The position numbers and the translations under genes are program-made. A stretch of 64,000 nucleotides of DNA from Arthrobacter sp. ISL-5 (GTDB taxonomy: Bacteria > Actinomycetota > Actinomycetes > Actinomycetales > Micrococcaceae): contig NZ_JAGGPM010000043.1 of assembly GCF_018613835.1 (NCBI RefSeq), positions 62,001 through 126,000 of the forward strand. Reading direction: 5' to 3'. Every line of letters begins with the position of its first letter. The first letter of the stretch is position 1. Of this stretch, positions 61,209-64,000 are shown in pieces. A model generated the notes under the pieces. The model saw only the letters and a list, made by a program, of their open reading frames with translations. It ran no database searches and was not told the DNA's origin.

Positions 61209-62132
61209 GTGAACCTTTCGCATCTCGGCGCGCCGATCGGGCCGATGATTCGCGTCCACGGCGGGTTCGCCAACCGGATGTACCGGCTCGACACCGACCA
61301 GGGGTCGTTCGCGGTGAAGGAGTTGAACCTCGTCGACCGCCGCTGGACCTATCGCGTCGAGGACGTGTTCAGGTTTGAGCGGGCGGCCTTCGCTGCCGGC
61401 ATTCCGATGCCAGAGCCGATCTCGGCCAGCCACTACACGCTCGTTCACCGATGGGTCGAAGGCGAGAAGGTGCCCGAAGCGCCGGTGTCGGCGGCGTACG
61501 CGTTTGAGATCGGTGAGATCCTCGCGCGCATCCACGCGCTCGACGTCGCGTGGACCCATGTGTCGATCGAGGACCCGACGTCACGGGACTGGTCCGAGCT
61601 CGCCGCGCGGGCGGCGGCGACCGGACAGCCGTGGGCCGACGAGCTCGCCTCTCACGTCGAGACGTTCCTCGCGATTGCCCACTTCGTCGACACCTGCGAA
61701 CGGCCAGGCCCCGTCGTGCTGACCCACAGGGACATCCAACCGTGGAACCTGCTCGCTCGAGAGGGTCGGCCGGTGGTGCTCGACTGGGAGCTCTCGGGGA
61801 TGCTCGACCTGTCCAGTGAGCTCGGCTCGACCGCGCTGAGCCTCGCGAAGGGACCTGGCTTCGACGACATCAAGCCCGCCATTTTCCGCTCGGTTCTCGA
61901 CGGCTATGTCGCGGGGGGCGGAGCGCTGCCGCCGTCAGGTCCAAGCTGGTTTGTGTTCATGATCGGCGGCTGGCTGGGGCACACGAGGTGGAACATCCTT
62001 CGGTGCCTCGCCGGTGTCGAGGCGAGCACCGGCCCTGACCTCGCGCTGTCGCACGAGTCCGTGCGCAACGGGGTGCGCGGCCTCCCCGACCTGTTCGGCC
62101 GACTTCCGGAGCTCGAGGCGCTGCTCGTGTGA
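61209..62132 (+). CDS. Aminoglycoside phosphotransferase-like kinase (APH/choline-kinase fold)
   Basis: A 307-aa APH-family protein inside the inserted element. The catalytic loop is LTHRDIQPWN (His173, Asp175, Asn180), the metal-binding Asp192 is in VVLDWELSG, and the N-lobe lysine lies in FAVKELNL. The Brenner motif is intact. The family includes aminoglycoside, choline and homoserine-type kinases, so resistance cannot be inferred. The start is GTG (an ATG eight bases upstream is out of frame and soon stops). Its position between IS ends makes it a passenger gene. Confidence 0.8.
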   Translation: MNLSHLGAPIGPMIRVHGGFANRMYRLDTDQGSFAVKELNLVDRRWTYRVEDVFRFERAAFAAGIPMPEPISASHYTLVHRWVEGEKVPEAPVSAAYAFEIGEILARIHALDVAWTHVSIEDPTSRDWSELAARAAATGQPWADELASHVETFLAIAHFVDTCERPGPVVLTHRDIQPWNLLAREGRPVVLDWELSGMLDLSSELGSTALSLAKGPGFDDIKPAIFRSVLDGYVAGGGALPPSGPSWFVFMIGGWLGHTRWNILRCLAGVEASTGPDLALSHESVRNGVRGLPDLFGRLPELEALLV

Positions 62133-62598
62133 CAGTGACCTGCGTCGGTGCTTGGTACGCGGCGTAAGGCGCGCTCCCGATTCCGCTCGGGGCCATAGTC
62201 GATGACCTGCACCGACGCGGACGCGCGGACACCCGTCTCGGACCGGCCAGGACACCGGAGGCACGAACGTAATCGCGGGCGTCGCCTGGCGTGACGCGCT
62301 CGCAGCAGACGCCGACCGCGGCAAGCCTGCTCTCGATTGTGCGCCTGGATGCGGTTCCGCTTGTGGTGCACCGGCAGCCGGTCGGCACACGAGATCTCCG
62401 ATGGTGAGGCAGAGGGTCGCTGCGAGGGGAACGAGGGAGAGGTAGCAAGGCGCATCGAGGCCGTTGCGAATTCGACAGCGGAGGACGCATGCGGTACGTA
62501 CAGTGCGAGCGTGGCATACGACTGGAGGGCGCTCGAGCGGCGGGATCGTGAGCGCGCCGATCGTCTGACCTTCGGGTTGGGTCTCGGATGGGCCGTGC
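62133..62598. other. Spacer inside the inserted element
   Basis: No supportable gene in 466 bp. Open frames on both strands lack domains. It separates the phosphotransferase gene from the internal IS end. Confidence 0.5.
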
Positions 62599-63539
62599 GG
62601 GCGTGTCTGAGGTGTTGATCAAGATCGTGAAACGATCTTCGAATGTCTCGTGGCGATCTGACGGATGCACAGTGGGAGCGGCTGGAGCGGTTGTTGCCGC
62701 CGATACCGAAGATGGGCCGGCCGCCGAGGGATCGGCGACAGGTCTTCGACGGGATCTGGTGGCGGGGCCCGGACTGGCTCGCCCTGGCGGGACGTGCCCG
62801 AGCGATACGGTCCCTGGGAGACGGCGTATGCGGTGTTCCGGCGCTGGCAGATCGACGGGACCTGGCCCAGCATCCTGAAGAAGCTGCAGGTCACGGCCGA
62901 TGCCGACGGCATCATCGAGTGGGAGGTCTCGATCGACTCCACCGTCTGCCGAGCTCACCAGCACGCCGCCGGGGCCCGCAAAAAGGGGCTCACGATCCGA
63001 GCCGGACGCGTCCGGACGGCTTGGCGGCCGAGCCGGACGACCACGGCCTCGGACGCTCGCGCGGCGGGCTGACCACCAAGATTCACCTCGCCGTAGACGC
63101 CTCCTTCCACGTTCTCGCCGCCGTCATCACCGCCGGCCAGCGGGGTGACGCACCGGTCTTCGAGCTGGTCATGAACAAGATCCGCGTACCCCGGGTCGGC
63201 GGTGGACCTCCGCGCACCCGCCCGGAGCATGTGCTCGCGGACCGGGCGTACTCGTCGCGCCAGATCCGCTCCTACCTGCGCAAACGCGGGATCGCGCACA
63301 CCATCCCGGAGAAGCGCGATCAGGCCGGCCACCGGATCCGCCGAGGCTCGGCCGGTGGCCGCCCGCCCGGCTTCGACCGCGAGATGTACAAGCGCAGACA
63401 CAAAGTCGAATGCCGGATCGGCCTGTTGAAGCAGGCCAGAGGCGTCGCGACCAGGTACGACAAGCTCGCCGTCCGCTACGAGTCGACCGTCCAACTCACC
63501 CTCATACGGCAAGCCCTGTGACCACATCTCAAACACGTC
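62599..63539 (+). mobile_element. IS5-family insertion sequence (about 940 bp)
   Basis: The unit is bounded by the internal end at about 62599 and the right outer end at 63539, which share GG-CGTGT-TGAG-TGT-G-TCA. It contains one transposase region. Its size and ends fit the IS427-like branch of the IS5 family. No target duplication flanks the internal end. Confidence 0.65.
62643..63521 (+). pseudogene. IS5-family transposase with two frame changes
   Basis: Frame 0 opens MSRGDLTDAQWERLERLLPP and RQVFDGIWWR; frame +1 continues ARTGSPWRDVPERYGPWETA, VFRRWQIDGTWPSILKKLQV and VSIDSTVCRAHQHAAGARKK (first catalytic Asp); frame 0 resumes AEPDDHGLGRSRGGLTTKIH, ADRAYSSRQIRSYLRKRG (second Asp) and YKRRHKVECRIGLLK (Glu). 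The shifts are at about 62764-62770 (a G4 run) and 63020-63035. One could be programmed as in IS427-type elements, but two compensating shifts argue for decay or sequencing error. Confidence 0.75.
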
Positions 63540-63558
63540 CTAGGTAGCAGCTCGCGCC
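63540..63558. repeat. Partial copy of the ftsY-MFS inverted-repeat arm
   Basis: CTAGGTAGCAGCTCGCGCC matches 43391-43409 exactly. It is cut at its left by the insertion; the missing CAA lies at 61087-61089. The right arm of the hairpin is not seen here. Confidence 0.8.
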
Positions 63559-63733
63559 TTCCCCGAGGCTGGAACTGAGTGCTGCTGTTGCACCGTTGAA
63601 CCGGCCGGTTTTGTGTTTTGCCGCGGCGGCCACTCCTCCTCCACACGCACCTTTCTGCCGCCGTTTCACACATAGCCCGATAGGCCCCTGTCCCGCGTGA
63701 CGGCGCCCCCGCAGTCTTGTTGCGGAGGTAGAA

Positions 63734-64000
63734 ATGAAAGCCAAAGACCTGCTGGGCCGGCGCGGCGAAGAGCTCGCGGCCGCGTACCTGGAATCGCTGG
63801 GCATGCTGATCGTGGAGCGCAACTGGCGCTGTCCCGACGGCGAAATCGACATCGTGGCCCTGGACGGCGATGCGCTCATCATCGCGGAAGTGAAAACACG
63901 GCGGTCGCTCGCCTACGGCCACCCGTTCGAGGCCGTGGGCTCGGGCAAGCTTGCACGCCTGCACCGGTTGGGCTCAGCCTGGTGCCGCGATCATGAACTC
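63734..64000 (+). CDS. yraN: UPF0102 (YraN) family nuclease-like protein, N-terminal part
   Basis: The first 89 codons of a YraN protein, cut by the window end. It begins MKAKDLLGRRGEELAAAYLE, with the restriction-endonuclease-like core DGEIDIVALDGDALIIAEVK and TRRS following. The E-x-D...E-x-K arrangement (GEIDIV, AEVKTR) is that of a Holliday-junction-resolvase-like fold. GGAGG lies 8 nt before ATG 63734. In related genomes yraN is followed by comM and dprA genes. Confidence 0.93.
   Translation, partial: MKAKDLLGRRGEELAAAYLESLGMLIVERNWRCPDGEIDIVALDGDALIIAEVKTRRSLAYGHPFEAVGSGKLARLHRLGSAWCRDHEL

Larger units (their letters stand above)
61093..63539 (+). mobile_element. 2.45-kb IS5-type insertion with passenger gene
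   Basis: The outer ends are imperfect inverted repeats: left GGCGTGTTTGGTAAGTGGTC (61094-61113) and, read inward, right GACGTGTTTGAGATGTGGTC (63520-63539), 16 of 20 matching. CTA stands on both outer sides (61090-61092 and 63540-63542), a 3-bp target duplication (2-bp TA is an alternative reading). A third related end lies inside at about 62599 (GGCGTGTCTGAGGTGTTGATC). The element therefore consists of a left end, a phosphotransferase-like gene and a full IS copy. Removing it rejoins GGGCAACTA with GGTAGCAGCTCG, which matches the repeat arm at 43388-43409. Confidence 0.75.

Noticed and set aside
61904..62455. Minus-strand open frame in the inserted element
   Set aside because: It overlaps the phosphotransferase end and is Arg/Ala/Ser-rich with no domain.

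Overview
The window looks like a high-GC actinobacterial chromosome of the Micrococcaceae, most likely Arthrobacter or Pseudarthrobacter. Support comes from the smc-ftsY, amtB-glnK, ffh and rpsP-khpA-rimM-trmD-rplS-lepB-lepB-rnhB-DUF2469-yraN core block, frequent GTG and TTG starts, and a complete absence of low-GC genes. The genus is an inference from gene order and protein style, not from a search.

Region 1 (1-38,200) is accessory. At 1-4,030 a minus-strand sugar-acid or organic-acid module is encoded: an MHS-type transporter, an SDR dehydrogenase, an IclR regulator, an HpaI-type aldolase and the start of an SMP-30 lactonase. At 4,275-7,330 lies gene debris: a 5'-truncated, frameshifted Gfo/Idh gene, a frameshifted AraC regulator and diverged repeats. 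At 9,033-20,205 there is a LacI-controlled carbohydrate operon: ABC importer (binding protein and two permeases), two TIM-barrel epimerase-like proteins, two Gfo/Idh dehydrogenases and a Tat-exported GH30 enzyme with two CBM6-like modules. The set resembles clusters that oxidise a sugar at C3 and then beta-eliminate (levoglucosan-type), which is inference. At 20,248-37,970 there is a mosaic of mostly single, promoter-separated small enzymes (HAD, GNAT, nucleotidyltransferase, RidA, HIT, NUDIX, tautomerase, P-loop kinases, CYTH, DUF402), several of them truncated or frameshifted. An ECF-type sigma factor lies between two related NTF2-like genes, and an excisionase-like HTH protein and an XRE remnant sit near the right edge.

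Region 2 (38,209-61,093) is core housekeeping. The accessory segment ends inside mutM: only the C-terminal zinc finger of formamidopyrimidine-DNA glycosylase survives just before smc. After it come SMC, FtsY, an MFS exporter, AmtB-GlnK, a glucose-6-phosphate dehydrogenase, Ffh, a hydrolase, ThiC with a TPP riboswitch, an amidohydrolase, a VOC protein, and the rpsP-to-DUF2469 operon.

Region 3 (61,093-64,000) is a 2.45-kb insertion between DUF2469 and yraN. It has IS5-type ends, a frameshifted DDE transposase and an aminoglycoside-phosphotransferase-like passenger gene. The flanks (CTA on both sides) rejoin to a sequence identical to one arm of a long inverted repeat present after ftsY, so the insertion hit a second copy of that repeat. 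yraN runs off the right end.
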